Counted from the first letter of the stretch, positions 12,008 through 24,079 are shown. The stretch: 64,000 bases of DNA from Isoetes taiwanensis (GCA_021234155.1 JAJEKV010000058.1:1979060-2043059), one strand, 5' to 3'. Notes: generated from the letters alone by a model not told the origin. Translations and numbers: made by a program.

Positions 12008-12085
12008 TACCCTCAGGAGCTAACATCGCAGATGCTGTATACACATGAGTGCTACAAAGTACTGACTTGGCAATAGTGATCCTAC

Positions 12086-13118
12086 CTACCATCGACAACT
12101 TGCTACCCTTCCACCAATTGAGGTGTTTCTGCAACCCCTGCAAAATCTCATCCCACACCCTCCCCATGGAAACATCCCCTCCAAAGGGAATACCCAACAG
12201 CTTAGTACATTACCTGGAAGCACCTTCCAAGGGAATAGAGCCAAACAAGGGGGAGGCGGAGTCAGCTGGGCCCATAATGCGGAGCATTTACTCCAATTCA
12301 GAAGAATGCCCGAGGCCAAGGAGAAAGTATCCAGCAAACCCTTCACATTCTGCAAATTCCTCTCTTCTGCCATCAAGAAGAGGAAAGTGTCATCGGCGAA
12401 CTGGTTAATAATCTGCTGGCTACCATCCTGCATCCGAAGCCCATCCACCACCCTCTCCTCCACTGCAGCCAAAAACAACTGAGACAGTGCCTTCGCCACA
12501 ATCGTAAACATAAACGGCGTCAAAGGGCACCCCTGATGCACCCCTCTGCCTAAGGAGAAAAAGGCGGAGGGTTCACCCTGGCATACCACCGTAGCCCGTG
12601 TTGACCTATGCAGCTTCATGGCTGTCTCTGTAAAGCGAGGACCACAGCCCAATGCTAACATCACGGCAGACAAGAACTCCCAACGGACACTATCGTAGGC
12701 TTTGGCAAAGTCAAGCTTAAGATAGGCAATGCCTTGACCTGTTCTCCTGGCCCAATAAAGGCCCTCATAAGCTGCGACAACATTAGTCAAAATGTTCCTC
12801 CCAGGAACAAACCCAGACTGCACCTTATTAATGGAAGAAGTCAACACCCGGCTTCAACTTCTCTGTCAGGGCTTTCGCAATAATCTTGTACACAGAGGAC
12901 AACAAGGAGATAGGCCTCCAATCATTAATGAGAGAAGGCTGCTTAACCTTAAGAATCAAGGAAATGCATGCGGTATTCAAGATCCTATCCATTTGAGAAG
13001 ACTGCAGCAACTCAAGATACACCTGGTACACAGACTCACCAGCCCACTCCCAATAAGTCCGAAGAACTCCACGAGGGATGCCATCCAGCCCGGGACATTT
13101 ATCCTTGGCTATGCACAT
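12086..13118 (-). pseudogene. LINE reverse transcriptase (copy B)
   Basis: Two overlapping frames cover the RT. 13118-12828 gives the start (KCPGLDGIPRGVL, NDWRPISLLSSVYK, then AKALTEKL). 12847-12086 is a 253-codon ORF with the rest: SGFVPGRNILTN, KLDFAKAYDSV with a catalytic Asp, RGVHQGCPLTPFMF, the catalytic FADDTFLF box and GLLLNWSKC-like thumb sequence. The order and motifs are those of L1-clade plant LINEs. One frameshift near 12840 separates the frames. The product would copy LINE RNA at nicked target DNA. Confidence 0.85.
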
Positions 13119-13789
13119 ACATGCCTCCGCTAAATCCTCTCGGAGAGCTCACGCTCCAAGCTCTCGCATTTGGTGAGGCGAGAATAGATGGCTTAACAAC
13201 CCCCAAAACAAGCTCCTGCATCTCTCCTGCTCATAGGGAAGAGTGCACTGTGCGAAAAACCCTGAGAAATGAGCATGCACATACCTCTGCAAATCAGCGG
13301 GATCCTCCAAAGTCCGGCCATCAGGCAAAGCAAGGGGCGCCATAGATCTTTGCATATCACCCGCTGCCCTTGCTCAAGAACGTAGGCGAACTTGTGTCCC
13401 TCTCCTTCAACTAGGTAAGGGCCGCCTTCACCGCAGCGCCTCACTGCACTTTAACTGCTCTCGAGCAACAATCATTTGCAACAACTTTGCATTCTCCCTA
13501 ATGCCATCGGAAGGTTGGTAGAATCTTCTCCAACTCACGATAGAGACCATGCAACTCCTGCCCCCTGGCACGCTCACGGCGCCTACCAAAGACCTTGGCA
13601 AAATGCTTCACCCCACGTAGCGGTCACCATACCGGACATACCGCCGGAGATGAAAAGGTATCAAGCCACAACTCCTGGCACTGGGCCGAGAAATCCGCAT
13701 CAGCCAGAAGCCGGGTGTTCAAACGGAACACCGTCCTAGAGGGCCGAGAGGCAACCACACCCTGACTGGACAAAACCTGAGGGTATCAG

Positions 13790-14862
13790 AAATGGAGGTA
13801 GACAGGTTGTTAGATTCTTGGCACACAATTAAAACATTATTTTACATCAGTCCAGTCGCTTGTGCTCAATTAAATGCATTTTGTTGGTGGACCCCCCTGA
13901 TAGAGAATGCACCACTTTGTGCTATAGTGCACCCATTGACTCAACCACGTTGGAAAATGGCAGGAATCTTCACAATTGCAGCATAGTATGACTCATGCCA
14001 GTTGCTGTCATGGGAGGCGTTTTAACAAAGTTTTTGTTGGGGCGATGGAATAGAGCTCTTTGGCAAAAAGTTGTTGACTATCTACAACCTATTCTTCCAC
14101 ACCAAGCAGATATGTTGATATGGGGTTGTCATGAGGAGGTTAAGGAGTGCAAACTTGTGAACTCTATGTACAAGTTATTGCTTGATACTGATATCCTTCC
14201 TCCTTCTAATAAGTGGCCCCTTCAACTCCTTCCTCCTCAATGGCAGTAGATGTGGTCTTGGGCATGGGATAAGCTACTTCATCCTAAAGTGGCAGTTCTT
14301 TGGTGGCAGCGATGTCTTCGGGTTAACGTGCTTGTCCACAAGTTTAACCCTAGAATATCAGATCAGTGTCTTGTATGCAAGCATGAATCTGAGACTCTTG
14401 AACACTGCTTTTTTATATGTGATAACCTCAGACAGGTATGGGGCTGGTTGTTCTCTCTTTTCAAGCTTTCTTAACAAGTTAACAAGTGCTCTTGGCAACT
14501 TACCCAAGTACTTGGACGGAGTTACAAAGCCAGGCTTTTCATCTTGCAGCAGGGTGGTTGCTTTGGACTATCTAGAAAAGACGAAGACTGTTAATCTTTA
14601 AAGATTTGGATGTGGCAGATAGTCGTGTTCTCCAAGAAGCTCAAGGTCACATTGCTAAGTCGTACCAATGTTCTTCATTTGCTCCTTATAAGAGGCGATT
14701 AATCTTTGAGGAGTATCTGGTTGTGCGCTCTTATGCTTAGGCAGGTTGCTTCACTCGGTGGATCTCTGCTTATCTGCTGAGATTTTATTCCTATCTTTGC
14801 ACTTATACTTGTACTTGATTTCTTTGATTAAATAAAGTCTGACGTCCTTCAACAAAAAAAAA
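13790..14862 (+). mobile_element. LINE 3' fragment with poly(A), plus strand
   Basis: A 5'-truncated L1-type LINE in the opposite orientation to copies A and B. The zf-RVT region reads in two frames: 13995-14249 (RWNRALWQKVVDYLQ) and 14250-14474 (KVAVLWWQRCLRVNV, then CLVCKHESETLEHCFFIC). A TAG separates them. A 3' UTR follows, with a TTTGATTAAATAAAG end and a run of A at about 14854-14862. The sequence is not close to copies A and B, so it is another LINE family. Confidence 0.78.
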
Positions 14863-14864
14863 AC

Positions 14865-15800
14865 TACTAGTGATGGTCGGCTGTTTGACAAAGTATATAA
14901 AGTTCTTAAAATTATAAGGGGATGCTACTAGACAAGATGTCGTAAATGAGTACCTATGGGTTGTGTACCCTACGTTTGGTCTGCTGCAAAGAATTGTAAA
15001 TGATCGAGACTCTAAGTTCACAAGGCACTTTTGGAAAGATTTCATGCCAAAATACTAGAGGATATATTAAGAAGTCTTATGTTTGAGAAACAATGCAAGT
15101 GGAAAGAATATTTGTCTTGTGTAGAGTTCGCTTATAATAATGCGTACCATACAAATACCAAAATGAGCCCCTTTATGGCAATGATGTGTAAAAACCCAAG
15201 ATCCTATGTTGGGACTAACCAAGCCTTAAAAATTGGTTCAGCTATCCATGTTTGGAAGCTATCCATGTATTCGAAGATATGTAAGTCATATTATATTGGT
15301 GTAGGGCAAACTTAAAGAAGGCTCAAGATGAAGCCTGGGTAAGTGCCAACAAACATCGTAGAGAATTAACCCTCAAAGGAAGGCCGATATTTATTTTTAC
15401 GAATTGTTTACTCCTTAGGCACTCAAGGTCGAGACCTTGAAATCAAGGAAATTTTTTCCAAATTGACGCCCCAATATGCTGGACCCTTAAGGTATTAAAA
15501 AGGAACAACAAGATACCATATGAGTTAGAACTTCCTGATGGAATAGGTGTACATCTTGTTTTCCATGTACGTCAACTCAAGAAAGCAATATTATCCATGG
15601 ACAACATGATAGCTCCTGCGACAATACCCCTAGCCCTTAGCTCGAAGGTAACTCCTACTCGTGTTAAAAGTTGCACAGCAATGGGAATATTGCGGAGTAC
15701 TTGATCTTGTGGCGAGGTCAATCACTCTCCAAGGCCACATGGGAGAGTGTAGAGTACATGCAACACAATCCTCACTTGACTCAAAACTCGTGGAGACCAT
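14865..15800 (+). mobile_element. Chromovirus integrase and chromodomain fragment
   Basis: Broken frames give the integrase core from about 14870 (IVNDRDSKFT, then FWKDF) and its C-terminal half (15031-15315 with KEYLSCVEFAYNNA). After that comes the box HLVFHVRQLKKA (about 15550) and a chromodomain at about 15690-15760 (EYLILWRGQ, then KATWESVEYM). The sequence differs clearly from copies 1 and 2, so this is another chromovirus lineage. Nothing upstream of integrase remains. Confidence 0.8.
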
Positions 15801-16127
15801 GAAGGATTAGTGGAGTCAATATGAAATCAGCTAGCTAAAACTAAAGAATTAAAAACTTGCATCAGGGATGGCAAGTAGGACATCCATAAAAGAATGAGCT
15901 ACGAAACCATGATCATGGGGTGATCTAGAAAACATGTTTCCGAAGAGACTAGACAGTGAAATCCAAGTCATGAGCTGATGTGGGGAATGGGTTTCAAATA
16001 CACATACTTCCATGATCCTTGGGAACCAAGGATTGGAAGGGAGGCAGTATGTTATGAACATTGAAAAGGGGCACAACAGACCAAAAGATAAATAAAAGAA
16101 ACCTAAGGAATAAAAAATCCCCTTATT
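15801..16127. other. Non-coding; possible 3' end of the chromovirus fragment
   Basis: No gene seen. A purine tract GGAAGGGAGGCAG at about 16038 followed by TATGTTATGAACA could be a polypurine tract and LTR start of the preceding fragment, but no LTR end is found. Confidence 0.25.
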
Positions 16128-17852
16128 TTCTTTTTTTGAAGGTAAGAACTTTTTGTATTGATCAGATTGGAAGAATTACAATACAAAGATCTCTCATGCA
16201 TCAGAAATAATTTAAGTACATAGGATCCACACGGACTGAGTTATATCTCAGCAGTTATAGTACTCATGAGTCTCTCTCAACTTCTTCTTCTATCTAACTA
16301 ATACTACAATATCAACGTCTTCTCAGATAAATAGAATACTGCAGAAGTCAAATTCCCATTTTCCACAAACTGCAGACAATCTTGATTGCTCCAAAAACCT
16401 CTTGCAGAATTAGAAATGAAGATAAAAGAGACGAAGAGTAACCTGAACAATCTCCTGCACTGCTCAGAGAAGCCAATATGCTTCAAACTATGATCAAATT
16501 CTGCAACTTTACTACCAAATGTGAGATTAAAAGGAGATGCTGCATTGTCGGGATGTGCCAGTCAGCCTACCTGCAATAAGCTAGACACACAGCCCAGCCA
16601 TCAAAACGCCCCTCTAAAGTTTGGTTCATGATATCTAGTCTTGATATGGAAGCATCTTCCTGGACACAATTAGATCCCTAGTTCGGCAATCTCAAATAAT
16701 CTTACATCCTGTTTTAAAACTGTAGAATTATGATCCAGAACTTACTCGGGCTCCTTCCAAGAAAACATTCCTAAATCTTTCTGCTAGCAAGAAAGAGCAA
16801 GAGGAGGGGAAAAAACCATCTAATCAGAAGATCCAACTGGAAAGATTGCTTACAAGAACCCAAAACAACTTTCTTTCTTATTCTTGCTTCATTTTTGCTC
16901 CACCTTATAGGCTATATGCCCTTACAGTGTGATTTGCAGTCTGAACCAAAATGACCGCCTTGAAGCTACTTCGAATGAAAGTGGGCAAAATCTTTGAAGA
17001 AAAGAACCTCCTAAATCATCGGCAAACCCCACTAGCATCTAAGCATGGTTTCGAAATTGCAAGAGGGTTGTAGCAGTGCCGGACAGAGAGAGAGAAGAGG
17101 GCGGCCTCCTCTCTCTATTGCCGCCCTAGCCACAAACGCAGGCGGAGCGCCAAGGAGACATAACTAAATCCCCTTAAAGGGGATGACGTGGCATCACTCA
17201 ATTGGGTGAACCTCTTGAAGCCATCGAGGGCTTCAATTTCATTTAGGACTGTGGACGGATGGTCTGCCCAGCCAATCGAAAGATCCCAAGGAGAATATAA
17301 TAATAATAAATTAACTTGCTCTCTTGGGGCCTTGAAGAGGTTATGGAGCCTGTGTACAAAACTGTTTACATTTTCAAGAGAAAAGAGCGGTGGCGTCCAC
17401 GCCTTGATGTATAATCCTATGTCTAGGTATGATGAGTACGGTGCCGCAAATAAGGAACAAAAATCATGTGCCTGAATGTTGAACTTTTCCCGAACATCCA
17501 CATATGCAGGGCATGCAGTAAATACGTGGTCCTCGTCTTCTATGCAATGCATATCACAGAGTCTGCAAATTCTCTCCGTGGCTGGTATCTTATACCATCT
17601 GCCAGTCTCTAGCTCAAGCTTGTGTGAGCTGGTCCTGTATCTTGCCATTAGCTTTTTCAAGTACCTAGGGATATTCGCATTGAGGTACCCTTGGCTCTTA
17701 TGATCAGCTGCTGGATTGACATGTTGCACATAATGTTGCATCTTGCAACCTTGAGAGGCCCAAAGGCGGTCAATTGCTAATTGTTCCAAGAGGGAGCGAG
17801 CATCCACTTTGTTATCTGGCCAATTTTCAGTGCAGTGCAGCCGAATCATCAT
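16128..17852 (-). mobile_element. LINE 3' part with zinc-finger C-terminus
   Basis: The 245-codon minus ORF (17852-17115) is the C-terminal part of a LINE ORF2 of the LINE-T type: SHKLELETGRW, then CRLCDMHCIEDEDHVFTACP (Cys2-His-Cys pattern). It is diverged from the other LINE-T copies here and has no (TATTC)n tail. Downstream on the minus strand about 1 kb of non-coding sequence runs to an A-rich end at 16128-16140 (CCTTCAAAAAAAG). That end may belong to this copy or to a separate retroposon, so the left border is uncertain. Confidence 0.6.
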
Positions 17853-18596
17853 TTCGACCCTTGGGCTCCTAGAGAATCAGTCTGTAATTCGAATCAGTGC
17901 TTAAGAAACCGAATTTTCAAGCCAAAATTATTTTTTGTGTAGGAGCTTTCGAATTGACCATTCCTTGGATTTCAGGCATCAATCTAAGTCAGATATTCTG
18001 AAACACCATGGGGGAATCTGGCATTTTGAGGGAAGAGGTGGGAGGTGTGGTTGATGCGGTTAATTGCTTCAGTGCAGCCGAGGTCCATTCCACATTTTCA
18101 ATTGACCACCTAATTTATGTTTTACAACATCATTGCATGGAGATTAACTTGCCTACAAGAAATACATGGTAGAAATTTACTTCGAATTTCCTAAATTTTG
18201 ACATATAATAGTATCTCTATATACATTTTATGTCACCAAGACTCTGCATACTTGCTTTGGCTTGACATTGATTTTTGTCGTCCTTTCAATCCATCTCCCA
18301 CATGGAGTGAAACCTATAGATGCATGCTTAGACTCTAAGCTTGAATCCAGGATGTTGCACATTTTGAAATAATCATTGTGGTAATATACTTTCTTAGACT
18401 CCTCGACCACTTCCAATGGGTTAATATTGTTAAACTTGGTTTCTAACTTGTTAAAGTGGAGTGCCAGTATTCAACGTGAATTTTATATACATTTATGTTC
18501 ATGACCTAACAAATTATGCTTGAAGCTCTTCTAGTTTGTTTTCTAGGTATATAAGCACAAATATTATCTTTTAATTTGCAATTACAAATAAGGTCT
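17853..18596. other. No gene seen
   Basis: AT-rich intergenic DNA of about 740 bp. A 62-codon minus ORF (18416-18228) has no recognisable domain. Confidence 0.5.
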
Positions 18597-19101
18597 TTTA
18601 CCATCATTGTCCGGGAACAAGCTTGTAGCTATTGCATCAATTCGCACGGGGTCCCACAGGCTACGGATTGAGACAGGTAGATGGGAGCGGCCGCAATTGC
18701 CGCGAGAAGCGAGACTATGTGCCTGTTGCCAGTTACAGGTTATTGAAGATGAAAGCCATACTCTTCTGAGTTGCCCTGCTTTTGAGATAGTTCGGAATCA
18801 TTTTTTGACATTAGCATTTCATTCCACGCTTCCACAACTTCTCAGAGCACCATCTGTGCATGACTTGGCATTATACATACTTGAGGTTCTAGATAAACAT
18901 CTGCAATTACTGAGCCCTTAGTAGTCATTATCTCCGTTTGTCTAGTATCATCATTACTGCAAAGGTTTTTCCCTTGAAAACCTTTCGAGGCAGGGGTTTT
19001 TTAATCCTAGTAGTAATGATTGTACTAGCCCATTGTATGGGTCCCATGACCTATTGGTCTCCGTGGACGTTAAAAAAACTATTCTATTCTATTCTATTCC
19101 T
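18597..19101 (+). mobile_element. LINE-T 3' end, 5'-truncated, (TATTC)n tail
   Basis: Starts inside the ORF2 C-terminal domain (18607-18921: RLRIETGRWERPQ, then CACCQLQVIEDESHTLLSC). The ORF stops at 18919-18921. A 3' UTR of about 180 bp follows, with GGTCTCCGTGGACG, an A-rich stretch and a short (CTATT)n tail at about 19081-19101. It is nearly the same sequence as the minus-strand copy at 27.0-27.55 kb. This is one of six copies with this 3' end. Confidence 0.82.
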
Positions 19102-20107
19102 ACATACGCACTACTTATTAATAGAGACAGCTAGTTTGCTGATTTGCCACCAGACTTGCCTTGCTTATTCAACAGTCGCTCATAACTTTTATTAATCTAG
19201 TCAGTCTCAAATGGCTACCCTTATGTTTGGTCTCGTTTTACACATGTGGCACTTTATATGGGAACATGCCATAGGCATGTACTACTATATTTCTTGAGTA
19301 ACCCTTGTGTGAATATTTTGGTCATTCTCAAAACTTTAGATATTGTTTCAAAGCACTCGAAGAGAATCAGAAGTTCAAGGCTCGATGATTTTCTTCCATG
19401 CTTGTCCACTATATACGTTCGTGTAGTTTCCATGCTTCAAGCAATTTGGTTTCATTATTACATCTCTATACTTTCTTCCACATTACATATTTTGCTCTCA
19501 GTCAATAGCTATTTGCTATCTCAATACAATTCCATATCATAATTCTCATTCAAAACTCTCTATGGTTTGTTATTGGGCAATACTTAATCTCCTCTACAAT
19601 TATTTGTTAATGACTATTGATGAATAGGTATTCTATATAGTTTAACTCAGTTGTTCTCTGCTGGTAATCTGCAATAAGTTGATGGGAACAAGCTTGCAAT
19701 AATAGCATGCTTGCATTAGTAAATGTCAAATTTCTTTTGCCAGTATATTTGCATTAATACTAGTTGCATTTATTTTTTGGCTCACTTGGACTAACCTTTC
19801 TAACTCACTATCAACTTGTAGAAATTATCTTCAATCACTAAGGCCTGAATTAAGATTTAGAACTGTGATTGAAATGGAATATTGAAGAAAGAAATGCAAA
19901 TTGCATTTCTAGAATCCAAAGCAATAAGATGCCAAGAACTACTAGCATTCATTGCCCTAGGATTCCATTGGTTGTGCATTTGGAGGATGACGCATGTTGC
20001 TCCCCATTCAATTATCTTAGCAAATGCCTATCAATCAAACTGTTATACATGTGATGATGTTAGAGACACATTCCTCCTGAAACATTTCTTCCAATGTAGA
20101 ACATCTA
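19102..20107. other. No gene seen
   Basis: About 1 kb of AT-rich DNA. Short ORFs (19246-19542 and 19869-20112, plus) show no domain; part may be decayed LINE, since RT sequence follows at once. Confidence 0.45.
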
Positions 20108-20195
20108 GTTGAACTTCCCCATCTATAAAGCGGGGGACCCAGATAGCCTAGCCAACTATAGAACAATCATGGTCAGCTCCGTCTTTGCTGTGTGT
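20108..20195 (+). mobile_element. LINE-T reverse transcriptase remnant
   Basis: A short stretch reads FPIYKAGDPDSLANYRTI and then MVSSVFA. It matches the first RT motif of the LINE-T copies (PIYKAGDPTPSQLSHTIMV at about 40.27 kb, minus). It is a very small remnant. Confidence 0.55.
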
Positions 20196-20480
20196 CGGGT
20201 ACGTTTAGTATGGTATGGGTATTATACGTACTTAACATATTAATACTATATGCGTACCTCTCATTTAAAAAGTACTTTAAGTATGTTTTTTTAAAGTATA
20301 AAATACTCATTAAATACGTAAAATATGTACTTTACGTATAATATATTAAGTACTTCCTGTAATTTTTTGAAATTATTACTTTTTGTATTACAATTAGAAT
20401 AGTTGCAATAACGATTGAACAAGTTTTAAATAATAAACCAGAATATATTACTCTACAAAATTAAGTATCGAAAATCTATT
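20196..20480. other. AT-rich block with palindromic TACGTA words
   Basis: Dense in TACGTA, AAGTACTT and TTTAAA words, many of them self-complementary (for example ATTATACGTACTTAAC and ACTTTACGTATAATAT). It may be a decayed foldback element; no clear terminal repeats or duplication were found. Confidence 0.3.
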
Positions 20481-20539
20481 CAACGTACTTGACACATCTA
20501 TTGGGAAGGAGAGTTTAAATCAAGCTATTAGCAAGAGAA

Positions 20540-20828
20540 GCCTGGGAAAAGTTTTGGAGTTCATTCTAGATGTATTGCAGCAGCCAAGAAAAAACGTAAA
20601 GAAGTGAAGTTTAATAAAGAAGGGTGCGTCTTTTTTAGAAGGTCACAGAGGTTTGATTCAATTGACAAAAAATGTGTAATTGAGCTGGTTCAAAGCTTTT
20701 GGAACACAAATACAAGAGTCTCCCTTAATGTGAAGCACGTGAAGTTCAGAAGACTGGAAGGAAATGTGAAGGAGGTAAATGCATCACATTATTTGGAGGA
20801 TACTCAGGTGCAAATTATCCTATCTTGA
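20540..20828 (+). pseudogene. Unrecognised, transposon-like protein fragment
   Basis: An open frame of about 90 codons before the stop at 20826-20828; an in-frame TAG sits at its upstream edge. It has a basic stretch (AAAKKKRKEVK) and then a compact block: CVFFRRSQRFDSIDKK, VQSFWNTNTRVS and NASHYLEDTQVQ. The Trp, Asn-Thr-Arg-Val and His-Tyr-Leu positions look like conserved-domain residues. I cannot name the family. Lineage-specific transposon proteins are the most likely source. No start codon or introns were identified. Confidence 0.35.
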
Positions 20829-20854
20829 TGTATTAAATTAAAATTATGATGATT

Positions 20855-21245
20855 AAATTACTTGTAGATGTAGTTATTGTTGCAGCTTATGTAGATGTAG
20901 TTGGTGTTGCAGCTAATGTTGCAAGTATAGTTATTAATATGCAACTTTAACATTTCCAGTTGTAGTTGGTGGTCATTAGTTGAGATTCAACTTAGGTAGT
21001 TAGAATGCAGTTGGTGTTGCGTCTAGTGTTCGAGGTATGGTCATCCATTAAATAGCTACAGTTGCAGTTTGTGTTGCAGATTCAAGTTACATACTTAGAA
21101 TACACTTGATGTTGCGGTTAATGTTCAAGTTATGTCACTGGTTGCAGATGCAAGTATTTTAGTTACAGTTGCAGTTATAGCCATTAGTTGCAGAAAGTTA
21201 GTTTGTAGTTTGGATTGTTCTTGTCATAGTCAGTTACAGTGGAAG
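20855..21245. repeat. Degenerate GTTGCAG-type repeat
   Basis: Repeated words GTAGATGTAGTTGGTGTTGCAG, GTTGCAGTT and TAGTTGCAG recur with irregular spacing over about 390 bp. It looks like a decayed minisatellite. The unit is too degenerate to fix its period by eye. Confidence 0.5.
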
Positions 21246-22513
21246 TTTATAGCTGGATGCCTTTGGGGATGATGGTACTTTATGTACCTCGGTGTCCTCT
21301 TCTTCATCATTAGTATCAGCATCTTCATTACCATTACTCATTCTCTTACTTCATGAGGCTGAAGAAGCATGCTTGTAAAAGCTTAACCAATTTACTTTCG
21401 CACCATTGCAATGTAAGACAAAAGCCATGGCTAAAGCTTGAGGCACCTTCCCACCTAGAACTTTCTCTCTATTATGTATTTTCTTATAGAGAGCTAAAAA
21501 TTCTTTCTTTCTTCTTTCTTGTAAAAGCTTATATCTGTAACAAGCTCTACCCTTCACTTTCTCGCCCCACATCCTCGACCCTCTCCTCGGATTTATACAA
21601 ATCCTTAAAGGTCACCCCTATATTGCTCAAAGTTTGGTCGCCTTTCATCATAAGGAAACCTGAAATATGAAATGAAAAAAGATATAATTATTAACTGGTG
21701 TAGGCAAAGCTAGTAGCGATCACTTATACTACTAACACCTACATAACCATCGAAGGGAGACCATTGTAGCCCCAATACTAGCAGCCATCCTGAACACAAT
21801 CTAACTATTATTTCAGCCAATACAACCATGCACCATTAAACTAGCCGACCAACCTATTCTACTGCGCATAATTCATGTAAAAACCCTGACAAAAGCACGG
21901 ACACGTTAATGCGGATCTAATCTGCAAAGAATCTACCTCTAACCGTGCAAACCATATTTGTAAACTAACCTATTAACATTACTAGTACAAGGCCAAGCCA
22001 TTGACAATGAAATCATGTTTAATATTTAGAAAGCATCTTACAAGCATCTCATGTAAAATACAAAATAAGATCAGACCTATCTAATTTAGCAACTTTTGAA
22101 TCAGACTTAATACTAAGAGAAAATAGTAGAACTATGTACCTTAGCCTTTTGTGTTGTTCTGGATGTCTTCAAGCTATCTCAACTCTAATGTTTCCTGTAT
22201 ACGTTCATTCCCTTAACAAAGACCCCATTTCTGGCCAAAGGATAACTTAGCAGATTGAACATCAAGTACAAAATCACAAGGCTTTGATGATTGTAAGGGA
22301 TATCATGATTGATAAGTATCAGCAAACAAGTATTTTCTATGGATCTTAATGAGAACTTGTTTGGATCCAGCGTGATTTAGGTACCATTGGAAACCAAAAT
22401 GTTAGACGGACGAATCCTAAAGAAATCTATGAAATTAATAAGTGCAATACCTGGTCTAAGAATGGACTGAGCGTAACAAGTAGAATTTTTTTGCATGTTG
22501 TGTTAAAATAATA
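21246..22513. other. No gene seen
   Basis: About 1.27 kb without a recognisable gene. A 73-codon minus ORF (21572-21351) is Lys-rich (LLQERRKKEFLALYKKI) and unrecognised. The right part may be the leader or gag side of the next retrotransposon, but no gag motif is visible. Confidence 0.4.
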
Positions 22514-23698
22514 ATGTCTCTTACTCAAGAGGAGGAACGTGATTTGATATCTTTATTAAGAGAATTCAAAGATGTTTTGGCAAAAAATTACAAAGAATTG
22601 AAAGGCATTCCACCAGAGGTTGTGGTTCATACCATTGATTTGAAGCAAGGATCAAAACCAGTCCAACAAGCTCAAAGGAGAATGAGTCCAGCCATAGAGG
22701 AGCAAGTAAAGGCTGAAGTCATGAAGCTTTTGAAGGCGGGATTTATTGTACTAGTGCCAAATTCAGATTGGATCAGTTCTATTGTACCAGTGACAAAGCC
22801 AAATAACTCAATCCGAGTATGCATTGATTACAGGGATCTCAATAAAGCTACCAAAAGAGATCATTTTTCTACACCATTCATAGACACCTTGTTGGATATT
22901 GTTGCAGGAAATCAGGCCTATTCTTTCTTGGATGGTTACTCAAGATATAATCAGATCCAAATCTATCCACCACATCAAGCAATGACGGCTTTTCGAACAT
23001 CTTTTTGCATCTATGCTTATAAGGTATACCTTTTGGTCTCACAAATGCTCCGGCCACATTTCAGCGAGCTATGACATATGTTTTCATGACATTTTAGACT
23101 TTTTGAGAGTCTTTATAGATGACTTAACAGTATTTTCTAATCCAAGAAGGAATCAACTTGGACCATCTCAGAAAAGTTCTTGAAAGATGCCGATTATATT
23201 GCATAAGTTTGAATCCTGCTGTGTATTTTCTTCAATAGAGGAGGGAAACTATTGGGGAATTATGTTTCAGAAAATGGGTTACCAGTGGAGCATGGTAAGA
23301 TTGCAGATTTGGAGAAGGTGAAACCACCTACAAATGTATCACAGGTGAGAAGCTTATATGGCCAATTCGGTTTTAGTAGGAGATATTTGCACAATTTTGC
23401 TAAAGTAACCCAGCCACTTGTGAATTATATGAAGCAAGGGCAGAATTTTAAATGGAAGGAGGACGCTCAAGAAGCATTTGAGTGGTGCCTTGGACAAATG
23501 AAAGGGAGAACTTTGCTGATTTCTCCAAGAATGAGTGAGCCATTTCATTTATTCTTTATAGTTTGGGAGCAAGCTTTGGCTGTTACACTATGTCAGAAAA
23601 ATCAGCAAAAGTATTATGATGTGAATTACTATGCTAGCAGGTTGTTAACTCTACAAGGGCAGAGATGGACTCATGTGGAGCATCTTGGGTTGGATTGA
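22514..23698 (+). pseudogene. Reverse transcriptase, Tat-like element
   Basis: The 22514-23074 ORF holds the RT start: SWISSIVPV-like fingers, IRVCIDYRDLNKA, then DHFSTPFIDTLLD. A frame slip near 23025 moves to PFGLTNAPATFQRAM and the catalytic box VFIDDLTVFS (about 23110). After another slip the 23252-23698 ORF has the thumb (VRSLYGQFGFSRRYLHNF) and the first part of RNase H (RMSEPFHLFFIVWEQALAV). The usual YMDD-type box is FIDDL, as in many gypsy elements. Confidence 0.82.
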
Positions 23699-24075
23699 AG
23701 TGGGCCTTGAACAAATTTAGATATTATCTTCTTCCTTCACAATGGAACTCAGCAAATGTACAGTATGTTTATATTCATATGGATGTGAACCCATTGCCAT
23801 GCATTTACAACAAGACTGTCCAAGATCCTAAGTTTACAAGATCTCTTATCATACAAGAATTTGAGTTGAAGCATGTTAAGATGGCTCAAGGAGCTCATAA
23901 TCCAAGTGCCTATTTGAGTAGTGGTGCTGAAATAGAACCAGAAACAGACCAGCAAGTCGCATTTCAAGATAATGGAGTATTACAAAGGTTCATTGAGACG
24001 GTGGATCTTTGGTATGCTAACATATACAGGTATTTACAAGATCAGACTTATCCTTCATCATTTTCAAAGCAATAA
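23665..24075 (+). pseudogene. RNase H C-terminal part, Tat-like element
   Basis: A 136-codon ORF that overlaps the previous one in another frame. It begins near the WTHVEHLGL segment and runs through LKWALNKFRYYLL, then KHVKMAQGAHNPSAYLS, the end of RNase H. The remaining sequence to the stop is the linker to integrase. Confidence 0.7.
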
Positions 24076-24079
24076 AAGC

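Larger units (their letters stand above)
10346..13785 (-). mobile_element. L1-type LINE, copy B
   Basis: Second head-to-tail copy of the same LINE, better preserved. From its 5' side (high coordinates) it has the linker before RT with KHFAKVFGRRRERA (about 13.6 kb), the RT (13118-12086), a nested solo LTR (11531-12007), the RT-to-C-terminus linker with WWKCLHPREDGGLAILD (about 11.4 kb) and the zf-RVT domain. The join with copy A falls within a shared stretch (CATGCAACTCCTGCCCC) near 10345. No poly(A) tail is seen at the 3' side; the endonuclease is missing. Confidence 0.85.

Noticed and set aside
18597-19101. Host zinc-finger gene (Cys/His cluster)
   Set aside because: The cluster is the C-terminus of LINE ORF2; the same block recurs in several copies with LINE tails.
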